Origin: a virus
IMG/VR virus record: IMGVR_UViG_3300025122_000030
Span: 1-45,996 of that record
DNA: 45,996 bases
Reading direction: 5' to 3' (one strand)
Positions 20,646-29,004 of this stretch are shown here, in pieces. The translations under genes and the position numbers were made by a program. The notes under the pieces are model-generated. The model ran no database searches. It saw only the letters and a program-made list of their open reading frames with translations, and had not been told where the DNA came from. Each line of letters opens with the position of its first letter. The first letter of the stretch is position 1.

Positions 20646-21513
20646 TATTAATCCTTTGTGTTGCTTTGTTATAATATTCTTCATCTATCTCGCAACCCAC
20701 AAAGCTGCGATTAGTATTCTGTGCGGCTACTGCTGTGGTTGCGGAGCCTGCGAAACAATCCAAAACTAAATCGCCTTCATTGGAGTGCTTCTTAATTAGT
20801 GCCTCAAACAGAGGAAGACTTTTCTGTGTGGGGTGAAATCGGGATTTTCCCCCTTGGAGGGGATATTCGTAAATACCTTTGTCGTATTTGCTATTAAAGG
20901 TGGGCTTTGACTTCTTGATGCCCAGCAGTGCGATCTCTCTGCAATTTGTCAGATAGTTTACGTTGCTATTAATTGGTTGTGGGTTGGTTTTAATCCATTC
21001 TATAAATCGGATTTGTTTAAACTTAGCTTTTTCCAAAGTATCTTTAAGGTTTGTAAGTTTCCACAAATCAAAAAAAACGATGCAAGTACCTCCAGGGCGC
21101 AATACTCTATAAAACTGTTCTATGAACAATTCTAATTTTTCAAGTGTAAATTCTGAATCCCAATCTCCATAATTGGTTACTACTGCGTACTTTTTACCGT
21201 AAATGCTTCCGTATTTTAAAAAGTCTGACTTAAGTTTTTTTAATTTACTTGCGCGGCGCGGGGCCTTAATTCCAGAACTGGCGAACCATTGATCCCATTC
21301 TTGAGGAGTCTTATAGTTTTCCCACTCTTCTTCAGTTTTTAGATTAATGGCACCCTCTTTGTCTTGCACTGTAACATGTTTTACCCACTTATCCATTCCG
21401 GTGTCTCGGGAGGTGATATACGGAGGATCAGTTAAGATAAGGGCCACCGAATTATCTGGTAATTCAGATAAAAATTGTAGACCTTCTTGGTGTTTAAGGA
21501 CAATTGAGTTCAT
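20638..21513 (-). CDS. DNA methyltransferase, class beta (N4-cytosine or N6-adenine)
   Basis: 291 residues. The catalytic motif T-D-P-P-Y comes first (residues 28-32), then a target-recognition region, and at the end HPTQKSLPLFEALI and VLDCFAGSATTAVAAQ (S-AdoMet site F-x-G-S-x-T). This circularly ordered motif pattern defines beta-class enzymes. Recognition sequence unknown. Embedded between a ParB-like gene and a second methyltransferase. Confidence 0.92.
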   Translation of the reverse strand: MNSIVLKHQEGLQFLSELPDNSVALILTDPPYITSRDTGMDKWVKHVTVQDKEGAINLKTEEEWENYKTPQEWDQWFASSGIKAPRRASKLKKLKSDFLKYGSIYGKKYAVVTNYGDWDSEFTLEKLELFIEQFYRVLRPGGTCIVFFDLWKLTNLKDTLEKAKFKQIRFIEWIKTNPQPINSNVNYLTNCREIALLGIKKSKPTFNSKYDKGIYEYPLQGGKSRFHPTQKSLPLFEALIKKHSNEGDLVLDCFAGSATTAVAAQNTNRSFVGCEIDEEYYNKATQRINNG

Positions 21514-22605
21514 TTAAAATTTTGTGTCCTTGAGATATTCACCTGCGATTAACTCTTCATCTTGCTCCGCTTCAATTTGGGGAACAAAAATTATTCTATC
21601 AACACTCTTTTTGTTGCCCATTGATGGGTTCCAGTCTTTAATTTTATCAATAGCATTTTGGCGTGCTTTCTGAATATTTTCAACATTCTTATCATTTAGT
21701 GCGGCGATTATTACGATTTCATCACATAAATTATTGATATTTCTTTTCCATTGAGTGTTTGCTAAAGTTGCACCAGCGAACTCAGATGATTTAGAAACAA
21801 AATAAGGTGAAAGTTTTTTTTCCACACCATCTACAGTTAGAATAAAAACATCACCAGATTTTGTTTCGAAGTTGCACTGATCTTTGGTTATACCATAGTC
21901 GTTGTTGTTTCCAAAATAGGTAGCCAACTCGTTCTTGTCCCAAGTTCGCATCTTACGGCTTGTAGCTTTATCCTGTTTCTTAATTCTGTTCCACAAAGTT
22001 TGAAATTTGTGATCTGGCATTTTACACTTTTTATAAAGCTCTTTGACCTTCGTTCTCTGTTCCCCTTGTTCGAGATCTTTGTAGTTTGGAATTTTCCCTT
22101 CGCTAATCATATCTAAGATTGACTTTACATTATCTTCCTCGGATGCCCTCACGTTAACATCATGAACATTGTTTTCGATAGCCTGATACATTTTCAAATC
22201 AGTGTGAGAGTGCTCGTAAAGAGATATCCAAATGAAGCCTTTATCGCAATTGTAGATTTTTTCTCCACGGGATTCGAGAATATTTGCTCCGCGGAAGCGC
22301 GTGTTGCCCCAATAAAGGTCAAATATTTTATTGCCTTTGTTAACCCCAACACAGATACCGGTGCTCTGTCCCTTGGAGCTTTTCATCTGTTCTGCCTTTT
22401 CAATTACGGCTGTTTCAGAGCAGTCTTGAACCCTCGGTTGGTGTGATTTGGGCAGGCGTCTGATTATAATCAGAGGAACTTGATATTCTGTGAGTTGTAC
22501 TTCCCTAACGGGGCACCAAACATCACGGGTTTCATATTGTGTCATATCGAAAACATCTACTTTGTCATCTGTTTCTGTATTCACCAATGCAAGTTGTTCA
22601 TTCAT
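21514..22605 (-). CDS. ParB-like (ParB/Srx fold) protein of a methyltransferase module
   Basis: 363 residues, start at ATG 22605 after AAAGGAAA (a longer frame is open upstream). Residues 50-150 show the ParB N-terminal pattern: VPLIIIRRLPKSHQPRVQD, then FDLYWGNTRFRGANIL (the G-N-x-R-x-x-A-x box of ParB-type domains), WISLYEH, and YQAIENNVHDV (E-N motif). The C-terminal half has no known signature. ParB-like domains next to DNA methyltransferases are frequent in phages and may give sequence-specific DNA contact, nicking or ATP/CTP binding. No proof here. Confidence 0.6.
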   Translation of the reverse strand: MNEQLALVNTETDDKVDVFDMTQYETRDVWCPVREVQLTEYQVPLIIIRRLPKSHQPRVQDCSETAVIEKAEQMKSSKGQSTGICVGVNKGNKIFDLYWGNTRFRGANILESRGEKIYNCDKGFIWISLYEHSHTDLKMYQAIENNVHDVNVRASEEDNVKSILDMISEGKIPNYKDLEQGEQRTKVKELYKKCKMPDHKFQTLWNRIKKQDKATSRKMRTWDKNELATYFGNNNDYGITKDQCNFETKSGDVFILTVDGVEKKLSPYFVSKSSEFAGATLANTQWKRNINNLCDEIVIIAALNDKNVENIQKARQNAIDKIKDWNPSMGNKKSVDRIIFVPQIEAEQDEELIAGEYLKDTKF

Positions 22606-22606
22606 T

Positions 22607-23134
22607 TTAAATTTCCTTTGTTCCATATTTTTTAATTTCTTTCCAGCAAATAGTTCCAGATGGGCGCGGATCGGCGGGACTTTTTCCTTCCTCTGCCTGC
22701 TTCTTCTTTCTAAGAAAATCTTTTTTAATTTTAGGAAGCAAAATTTCGTATGCTTGTTCTCCCGTCATCCACCAGCTTTCAATCAATTCGCCAGTAACTG
22801 GATCAAATCTATCAAAATAGTGTCGTCCAAGATCTCTAATCTTAACCTTCAAATATTCTACTTGTTCTTCCCAGCTATTCTTGCGAGAAATACCAGTGTA
22901 GTTGCCACAAGGATGCTTGCCGATGGTTGATTTTCTTTCACATCCCATCTGTGTTGGGATCAGTCTTTCATTGATACAATCGGCGCCAGACTTCGCTGTA
23001 GATGGGATACAACCAGTTTGAAGCGATGCGACCACCTCGCGCCACTTCCGCGGATCGTTTGAATAGCCCTGCGCAACCATGAGGGTGCTCAGCAGTGTCA
23101 TCGTTTCAACAATTTTAAGATCATCAGCAGTCAT
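22607..23134 (-). CDS. Hypothetical Cys-containing protein, 175 aa
   Basis: Starts MTADDLKIVETMTLLSTLMV with an ATGA overlap on the dUTPase stop. Cysteines are spread (GCIPSTAKSGADC, QMGCERKSTIGKHPCGN), and the middle has basic and aromatic residues (RDLGRHYFDRFDPVTGE). It could be a small nuclease-like or DNA-binding partner of the ParB-methyltransferase set, but I see no clear HNH motif. Function unknown. Confidence 0.6.
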   Translation of the reverse strand: MTADDLKIVETMTLLSTLMVAQGYSNDPRKWREVVASLQTGCIPSTAKSGADCINERLIPTQMGCERKSTIGKHPCGNYTGISRKNSWEEQVEYLKVKIRDLGRHYFDRFDPVTGELIESWWMTGEQAYEILLPKIKKDFLRKKKQAEEGKSPADPRPSGTICWKEIKKYGTKEI

Positions 23135-23589
23135 CCTGTACTCCCTAGTGCGCCATCACCTCTATCGCTGATGGTCATTGGATATTCATTATAGAGCGAC
23201 TCTGTGGCTGTCTCTTGCGGCCGAAAATGTACTACGGGGGTCAGCACCAATTGTGCAATTTTTGTGCCGTGCTCAACATATTCTGTGGTTGAGCCGATGT
23301 TGTGAAGGTTAATAAAGACCTCGCCTTCATAACCTGAATCAATTACGCAGGCTCCTACAACCAAGCTTCTCTTCGCGGCCATTCCTGACCGGTTTTTTAC
23401 CTCAAGCATATAGCCATGTGGCACTTCAAACTTCAAGCCAGTTGGGAAGATTTTGCTATCTCCCGGCTGCATCCGCCAGTGAGCGGTGGTCATATCGGGG
23501 CAAAAGTATACATCGAGTCCTGCGTCCGAAGGGTTTGCACGAGTTGGGGTCGTAACCCCTTCCCGCACTTTTGAATATCGTATAATCAT
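23131..23589 (-). CDS. dut: dUTP diphosphatase (dUTPase)
   Basis: 152 residues, typical of trimeric dUTPase. Motif 1 SDAGLDVY, motif 2 NRSGMAAKRSL, motif 3 VIDSGYEGEVFINLHN, motif 4 KIAQLVL, and motif 5 at the C terminus RGDGALGSTG. It cleaves dUTP to dUMP and pyrophosphate, keeping uracil out of DNA and supplying dUMP for thymidylate synthesis. In an operon with the small upstream gene. Confidence 0.96.
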   Translation of the reverse strand: MIIRYSKVREGVTTPTRANPSDAGLDVYFCPDMTTAHWRMQPGDSKIFPTGLKFEVPHGYMLEVKNRSGMAAKRSLVVGACVIDSGYEGEVFINLHNIGSTTEYVEHGTKIAQLVLTPVVHFRPQETATESLYNEYPMTISDRGDGALGSTG

Positions 23590-23840
23590 GGAGTGCTGTT
23601 GCCTCCGCTAATCATTTCAAAGTTCTCCACCACTTCATCGATGTTAAACTTACCCTTGTAAAGCCGATAAGCTTTTACTGCTGCTCGAATTTCGTCGGTA
23701 TTCAACCAACTGTTCTCGCGGTACTCTGACCGCAGGTCTCGGCGCTGATCCTTATAGGGTTCCATCGCCTCTTCAATTGCTGCCAATGAGCGAATATACT
23801 CCTTGACATACTTTTTCTTTTCTTCGTGTGAATTGGCCAC
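23586..23840 (-). CDS. Small hypothetical protein, 84 aa
   Basis: The frame is open back to an ATG at 23873, but that lies inside the -10 promoter region. The likely start is GTG at 23840, just after AAAGGAGG, giving MANSHEEKKKYVKEYIRS. The product is charged and helical (EAMEPYKDQRRDLRSEY). The stop overlaps dUTPase (ATGA). First gene of the dUTPase operon. Function unknown. Confidence 0.65.
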   Translation of the reverse strand: MANSHEEKKKYVKEYIRSLAAIEEAMEPYKDQRRDLRSEYRENSWLNTDEIRAAVKAYRLYKGKFNIDEVVENFEMISGGNSTP

Positions 23841-23863
23841 ACTGCCTCCTTTGTTACTTATAT

Positions 23864-23892
23864 AATATAACAAATTCTAGAGGGAATGTCAA
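23864..23892 (-). promoter_or_regulatory. Sigma-70 promoter for the dUTPase operon
   Basis: TTGACA (23887-23892), 17 bp, TATATT (23864-23869) with TGT upstream of the -10. The -10 and start region is bracketed by a 6-bp inverted repeat, TTGTTA/TAACAA. It is placed just after the stop of the 50-residue gene. Confidence 0.8.
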
Positions 23893-23896
23893 GCGT

Positions 23897-24049
23897 TTAT
23901 TTGCCTTGACCCCGATATTTTTTCTTGTATCTCTTGCCGCCGCCATTTGGGCCGGGACTACCATATTTCGTGTTGGTAGATTGTCCATTACGCGTTCTTT
24001 TCGGCCTTATACCTGCCGTTTTGTTCTTAGTGTGCTTGCTAGATGCCAT
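23897..24049 (-). CDS. Tiny very basic protein, 50 aa
   Basis: 51 codons, ATG 24049 to TAA 23897, filling the gap between the second ClpP-like gene and the next promoter. It begins MASSKHTKNKTAGIRPKRTR and is about one third Lys or Arg with many Gly, Asn, Ser and no long hydrophobic stretch, like a ribosomal-protein tail or a nucleic-acid-binding peptide. AGGAGTAAAA precedes the ATG. Not recognised; a real gene because of the SD and its fit between neighbours. Confidence 0.6.
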   Translation of the reverse strand: MASSKHTKNKTAGIRPKRTRNGQSTNTKYGSPGPNGGGKRYKKKYRGQGK

Positions 24050-24057
24050 TTTTACTC

Positions 24058-24663
24058 CTATTTAAAGTCAAATTTAACTGTAGCTTCAATTTTCAAGTGT
24101 GGGACGTGAAGATGATTTGCAAGATTGTGCTTCAAACACTCGTCAGATTCTAGGAACCAATCTGCGTGTCCTTTTTCATGAATAATATCTAAAAAATAAT
24201 CTTCGTGATGGCCACAATTTTTTGCCATCATCTTATAAACTTTTTGGTTGAGCCGCTCCGTTTCTTCTGCATCGGCTTTAACCTCTTCTACTTTTCCAAT
24301 AGTCATTGACGAGACATCATGAATCATCAAGGTAGCGTCTGGGTCCATATAGCGCATACCTTCTTTACCAAAGCTAAAAAGGAGCGCACCACATGACATG
24401 GCCTTTCCTTGAACTATTGTAGCAACTGAAATGCGAGAATGTCTTATGTCAGAAATCATTGACATCAAACTATATACTTGCCCTCCATAGCTATCTATAA
24501 TTATAGGGACCACCGGTTGGCCTGTGTTTTGGGCTTTGCTCATTTTGTCCGAAAACTCTTTTGCGGACGCTTCATCAAATTTTTTGACGCGGATAACAAT
24601 CGGAAGATCGTCAATGAGTTCTTTATCTTTCAATAAAGGACTAAAATTTTTAATAACATTCAT
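24058..24663 (-). CDS. ClpP-like serine protease (second copy)
   Basis: 201 residues, the normal ClpP length. Ordered motifs: PIIIDSYGGQVYSLMSM, Ser90 in GKAMSCGALLF, His115 in TLMIHDVS, and ADWFLESDECLKHNLAN at the end where ClpP has D-x-F-x-x-x-E-A-x-x-x-G-L. It is clearly different from the copy at 16190-16846, so these are not a recent duplication. It sits just downstream of dnaE. No Clp ATPase in the window; it may use the host ATPase or interfere with host ClpP. Confidence 0.8.
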   Translation of the reverse strand: MNVIKNFSPLLKDKELIDDLPIVIRVKKFDEASAKEFSDKMSKAQNTGQPVVPIIIDSYGGQVYSLMSMISDIRHSRISVATIVQGKAMSCGALLFSFGKEGMRYMDPDATLMIHDVSSMTIGKVEEVKADAEETERLNQKVYKMMAKNCGHHEDYFLDIIHEKGHADWFLESDECLKHNLANHLHVPHLKIEATVKFDFK

Positions 24664-24671
24664 ATTATTAA

Positions 24672-27600
24672 CTAGCCCAATAGCCTGAAAGTTCTACCAA
24701 TTGCATAGGTAGAAAACCCCCATTGCTCATCATACTTTAATCTTGCCATATAAGGTCGGTTCAAGAAGATCGCATCTTTCTCTGGTTTAATGCCCCAGCA
24801 GCGGATTTTGGTCAACTCGTTATTAGAATCAATTGTCTCCACAATCCAATAAAGTTTTCCATTTTTTGTTTTCTTCGGAATAATCTTGCGCGGAATAAAC
24901 CAGCACACTTCCAAATCGGTATCAAATTCAGAAATGGGAGGAATAAATTTCTCTTGGAGTTTCTCCACCGTTTCTGTTTTAATGACAAGGTTAATCGGGA
25001 AGACTCCTGTAAGCTCTGTCTTAAATTGAATGATCTCTTCTTCGGTGAAATCGCCTTCGGGCCGATACAGTTCCAGATTCTCTCGAAACTTCTTTAAGTT
25101 CTTCGGACGCTCGACCACACAAGCTGACCAAAAATGCTTTCGACCAGTGAATCTGTCATCCATGATGTTGTCCAGGGCTCCTCCACGACATAGCGCGTCG
25201 AGGGCTTTCTTGTTGAATTTGCTATAAGATATTTCTTCTCTAAACAGAAGATCTTCTGCGTTCTTAAAAGGTCGATGCTCAAGAATCTGTTCAATCGCTG
25301 ACATACCTAGACCCTTAATGGAAGTGAGCGGCTGAATAAGCGTTTTGCCATCTTTGCTAATCTCCCACACGGTTCCAGATTTGTTGATGTCTAACGGAGC
25401 GATCTTGAAGCCATACTTCTTGGCGATGTTGATTGCCTTTTCTTTTCTTGTCTCCGGCTCTTTGTCGAGGAAGGCGGCCATCCACTCAGAAGGATAATAA
25501 TTCCACAGCCACGCGCATTGGTAAGAGATAATGCTGTATGATACTGCATGCGACTTATTGAAGCCGTATCCAGAGAAATACTCAAACTTATCCCACAAGG
25601 CTTCTGCCTTGTCTCTATCGATCCCCTTGGCTGCGCAGCCGGTGACGAACTTAACTCTAAGTTTAGTTTTGATCCCCCCCTTGCCAGTTCCCTTTTTAGT
25701 AAGAATCTTGCGTAGGAGGTTACCCTCGTCCAGCGTAAGGCCACCGAGCCTATGAGCCAACAATGCAATCTGTTCCTGAAAAATCAAGAACCCAAAGGTT
25801 TCGCCAGTAATTTCTTGTGACTCTTCGGAAAGATACGAGACATATTGGGGATGGTTCTTTGCTTCCATATAATCTGCGTCAACGCCAGCCGACAATGGCC
25901 CGGGCCGAAAGATAGAAGTTACGGCAGAAATATCAATGATGCTCGTTGGTTGCACTCTTGTGCAAAAACTCTGCGCTCCCTGTTCGGTAAACTGAAAGAC
26001 ACCGGCCCACTTGCCTTGGTGAAAGACGTTCTTATAAACTTCTTGATCATCGAAATCGATTACATCGGGGTGGATCGTCTTATTATAATAGTCTAATATG
26101 TCTTCAAAAGTTGGCTCTTCCACTCCATAATGGCGGCGCAAGATATGTTCGATGCACCCTTCCATCATCTTTAAGGTGGAGAGGCCCAATAGATCAAACT
26201 TAATGAAACCCATTGGTTCTAAGTGTCGAACGTTCTGGCCTTCTGCCCAGGGCGCCTGTCGCACGCCTCCTGAATTAATCAGCGGCATGGACCGGTCAAG
26301 ATCCTCTGCGATTACTACGCCGCCTGCATGCCGAGAACAGGAACGAACCTGTCCCACAAGGCCTTCAACGCGCGCTTTGACTTCTGGATACTTTTGCAAA
26401 AAGCTTTGGAGGGTGACAGAATATTCCATCACCTCTTCCCAAGTGGGGGCGTATACCCCAGCTTTAATACCGTGCTTCTTTTTGGCTTCGGGCATTGCTT
26501 CTCGCATCATCACGCTGGTAACGTTATTAACCTCGGTGAAAGGGATGCCATAGAGCTTCGAGATATCTTTAATAAGAGATCTCAACTGCAAAGTGTTCCA
26601 GTTCGAAATCGGGGCTACACAATCCTCACCCCACATCTCGACCAGCTTCTCTTTCAGGATCATGCTATCTGATACATCATAATCAATATCGGGATAATCT
26701 GTTGCGTCTGAACGCAAGAAGCGCGAGAACAGGAGGCCGTGTCTAATGGGATCTACTTGTGTAATGCCAAGACAGTATGCGACGAGGGAGCCTGCGGCTG
26801 AGCCGCGGCCGGGGCCGGCAAGCATCTGCTTCGTTGCTTCGTCAGCAATCGCTTTCATGGTCAAGAAATACTTAGAGAATCCTCGATCATCAATAACGTC
26901 TAGTTCTTGCTTGAGGCGCGCTAAGTATTCTGGATCTTCGTTTAATCCTTTCTCGCGCAATCCTTCTAGAGCATAGTTAACCAATGCATGCGTAGCAGTT
27001 GTGCCGGCAGGAACCACAAAGTCTGGAAGGCGCACCGTCGCGTCTGGGAAGAAGCTCTCGATGCGGTCGTGGGCAATATGGTATGTCTCTGTAATACTGT
27101 TCATTACCAAGTCATCATCATACTCAAAGCCTTGGCTCTTGGAATAACTTTCATAGCTCTCCCACATTTGCTCGCCATTCTTGGGATATAGTTCATAGCC
27201 GATCTCTTCTACGTCCGCGGGGAATTCTGCCCCCTCACCCCAGGATGGTGTTCCTTTTCCCAGCCATCCTAGGCGCTTGTATAGCTCTCTATCCTTCCAT
27301 GCAGTCTGGTTCGGGTAGTGACTGTCGGCTGTAGAAATCAGCTTCATATTAAACTCTTCAGAAATCTGAACGATGAGCTGGTTAAGTTCGTGCTGCTCTT
27401 TAATGTTGTTCCACTGTAGCTCTCCATACCAGCGATCTCCGAAGATCGCTTGCATGCGGCGAGTGGTATCGCGCATGTCATCGAGGGCTGCTTCACGATC
27501 AACACCGGTGCGGTTGCCTTCATCGTCGTAGGTGCCGTTCTCCCAGTAGTTTCCGGCATACACGCCGCCTAGGCACGCAGACGCAGCGATCACACCTTCG

Positions 27601-28112
27601 CCATACTTCTCTAGCAGTGCATAATCCATGCGAGGATAGCGATAGAAATTTTCGCTCTTATAGCTCTCGGATACAAGCTTGAAAAGGTTATTAAGGCCCG
27701 TCTGATTTTGAGCCAAAAGAATTAGATGGCGTCTACGTCGCAATAGGTCTTGAACTTTTTTGCTATCAGTTTCATCCTCTACAGTCGCGCCAGACGCTGC
27801 GTCTTTCTTGGCGCCGCGAGAGCGCTTCTTGTCGGCCATAACCGTTTCGTATTCTTCGCGCCACTCTTCGATTGAAGGAATAAAATACGCCTCCACTCCA
27901 AAAATAGGCTTGAAGTCTCTTCCCTCTGCGTGCATCTTTTTGGCGTGCAATACCTGATATGCTAGACCGTTCATATTGCCGTGGTCAGTGAGTGCTAACG
28001 CATCACTGCCATTCTCATATGCAAAGTCCATGTGTGCTTGCGGATAGCCAATGGCATCAAACAGCGATCCCGCTACGCTGTGGGCGTGAAGCCCTACGAA
28101 TTTAATCGTCAT
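24672..28112 (-). CDS. dnaE: DNA polymerase III alpha subunit (DnaE type, family C)
   Basis: 1146 residues, near the length of bacterial DnaE. The N-terminal PHP domain has LHAHSVAG (8-15) and LTDHGN (41-46) with metal-type His/Asp residues. The polymerase core has GPGRGSAAGSLVAY (433-446) and the catalytic aspartates in PDIDYD (Asp475 and Asp477), plus VRSCSRHAGGVVI, FRPGPLSAGVD, GYGFNKSHAVSYS and IKGLG in the usual order of DnaE thumb, palm and fingers motifs. It synthesises DNA with 5'-3' polarity. Full-length DnaE is rare among phages, and a family A polymerase is also present at 39009-40193. A promoter lies in the 3' end of the preceding gene. Confidence 0.96.
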   Translation of the reverse strand: MTIKFVGLHAHSVAGSLFDAIGYPQAHMDFAYENGSDALALTDHGNMNGLAYQVLHAKKMHAEGRDFKPIFGVEAYFIPSIEEWREEYETVMADKKRSRGAKKDAASGATVEDETDSKKVQDLLRRRRHLILLAQNQTGLNNLFKLVSESYKSENFYRYPRMDYALLEKYGEGVIAASACLGGVYAGNYWENGTYDDEGNRTGVDREAALDDMRDTTRRMQAIFGDRWYGELQWNNIKEQHELNQLIVQISEEFNMKLISTADSHYPNQTAWKDRELYKRLGWLGKGTPSWGEGAEFPADVEEIGYELYPKNGEQMWESYESYSKSQGFEYDDDLVMNSITETYHIAHDRIESFFPDATVRLPDFVVPAGTTATHALVNYALEGLREKGLNEDPEYLARLKQELDVIDDRGFSKYFLTMKAIADEATKQMLAGPGRGSAAGSLVAYCLGITQVDPIRHGLLFSRFLRSDATDYPDIDYDVSDSMILKEKLVEMWGEDCVAPISNWNTLQLRSLIKDISKLYGIPFTEVNNVTSVMMREAMPEAKKKHGIKAGVYAPTWEEVMEYSVTLQSFLQKYPEVKARVEGLVGQVRSCSRHAGGVVIAEDLDRSMPLINSGGVRQAPWAEGQNVRHLEPMGFIKFDLLGLSTLKMMEGCIEHILRRHYGVEEPTFEDILDYYNKTIHPDVIDFDDQEVYKNVFHQGKWAGVFQFTEQGAQSFCTRVQPTSIIDISAVTSIFRPGPLSAGVDADYMEAKNHPQYVSYLSEESQEITGETFGFLIFQEQIALLAHRLGGLTLDEGNLLRKILTKKGTGKGGIKTKLRVKFVTGCAAKGIDRDKAEALWDKFEYFSGYGFNKSHAVSYSIISYQCAWLWNYYPSEWMAAFLDKEPETRKEKAINIAKKYGFKIAPLDINKSGTVWEISKDGKTLIQPLTSIKGLGMSAIEQILEHRPFKNAEDLLFREEISYSKFNKKALDALCRGGALDNIMDDRFTGRKHFWSACVVERPKNLKKFRENLELYRPEGDFTEEEIIQFKTELTGVFPINLVIKTETVEKLQEKFIPPISEFDTDLEVCWFIPRKIIPKKTKNGKLYWIVETIDSNNELTKIRCWGIKPEKDAIFLNRPYMARLKYDEQWGFSTYAIGRTFRLLG

Positions 28113-29004
28113 TTAGTTTTCCCTCTCTATATACTAATTTAACATGTTTATGGGCTTTAGTCAAGTTATTTGACGGTTTTTGTATAAAATTTTCAGAACC
28201 CATAAATAGTTGATATTCTTGCCATTTTGAGATATCATAGTACCAGTCAAGCTCTTCTTTGTGGGCATTCGTCTCGTTAATTTTTTGAAAGACTGTATCG
28301 AAGTCAAATTGGCGTGCTGACCACCTTTCGTTAAGTGGCAATTTTTTTTGGGGGTATTTTTCATCTGGGCCCGGGTTCAAGTATTCTCTAGATGTAGTCT
28401 TGTTAATATGTCTGCGACACTGAATATAGTCTTCTCCGAACATCGTAAAGGCAAGCGGTACATTATCTTTCACAGTTTTGCCGTCGTGTGTTAAAAAAAA
28501 GTTATTTTCAAAATCTGAAATTTTGCCTCGGAAATTTCTCAGCGAATATACATTATAGGCACTCATCGGAAATGTCACGAAATACTTATGTGGAACCACC
28601 CAGTGGGAGATAATGTTTGCCACTCTCCACGCTGAATTTATACCATGTAAAGCTGACCAGCCATAGGAGTCTCGACGGTCGCGATCTTTGGGATGAACTG
28701 GCACGTAATATATAGGTATCTCCTTGCGTTGTTCACTGGGGAAAACAGCGTGCTTTCGATAATAATATACGGGGTCGTAAGCCCACTCCCCTATGACTTT
28801 TTTTATTATGGGCGCAAGGTCATCATTGGCCACAATCCAGATGGTTTGACAGCCGGCGACAGCGCACTCAAAAACTGCTTTTTGAATGGCTGTAAACCCG
28901 GGATCTACTGGTAGCAAGCACTCTGGAGTGGCCAAATCAAAATCCGTCTGTAGGTTTGCTAGCGGTATAATACCTGCAAGATGTATGTGTCTTCCATCGC
29001 TCAT
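28102..29004 (-). CDS. Nucleotidyltransferase-like protein (GT-A fold), possibly sugar-nucleotide
   Basis: 300 residues. The N terminus runs LAGIIPLAN, ECLLPVDPGF, then a helix VFECAVAGCQTIWIVANDDLAPIIKKVIG, the order (P-x-x-L-L-P-V, then E-x-x-x-x-A-G-x-x-x-I-x-I-V) of sugar-nucleotide pyrophosphorylases of the NTP_transferase group. GWSALHGINSAWRVANIISH could match the next helix. The usual G-x-G-T-R-(L/M) box is not clear. Pol-type NTP transfer or a glycan role is only inferred. It overlaps 29001-29882. Confidence 0.5.
   Translation of the reverse strand: MSDGRHIHLAGIIPLANLQTDFDLATPECLLPVDPGFTAIQKAVFECAVAGCQTIWIVANDDLAPIIKKVIGEWAYDPVYYYRKHAVFPSEQRKEIPIYYVPVHPKDRDRRDSYGWSALHGINSAWRVANIISHWVVPHKYFVTFPMSAYNVYSLRNFRGKISDFENNFFLTHDGKTVKDNVPLAFTMFGEDYIQCRRHINKTTSREYLNPGPDEKYPQKKLPLNERWSARQFDFDTVFQKINETNAHKEELDWYYDISKWQEYQLFMGSENFIQKPSNNLTKAHKHVKLVYREGKLNDD
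28136..28164 (-). promoter_or_regulatory. Probable promoter for dnaE inside the preceding gene
   Basis: TTGACT (28159-28164), 17 bp, TAAATT (28136-28141) on the minus strand. The -35 has one mismatch and the -10 two. The site lies within the last codons of 28102-29004, just upstream of the dnaE start at 28112. Confidence 0.5.

Noticed and set aside
24060-24072. TTGACT at the end of the second ClpP-like gene as a promoter for the 50-residue gene
   Set aside because: No -10-like hexamer lies 16-18 bp downstream; the downstream bases are the SD and start of the gene.
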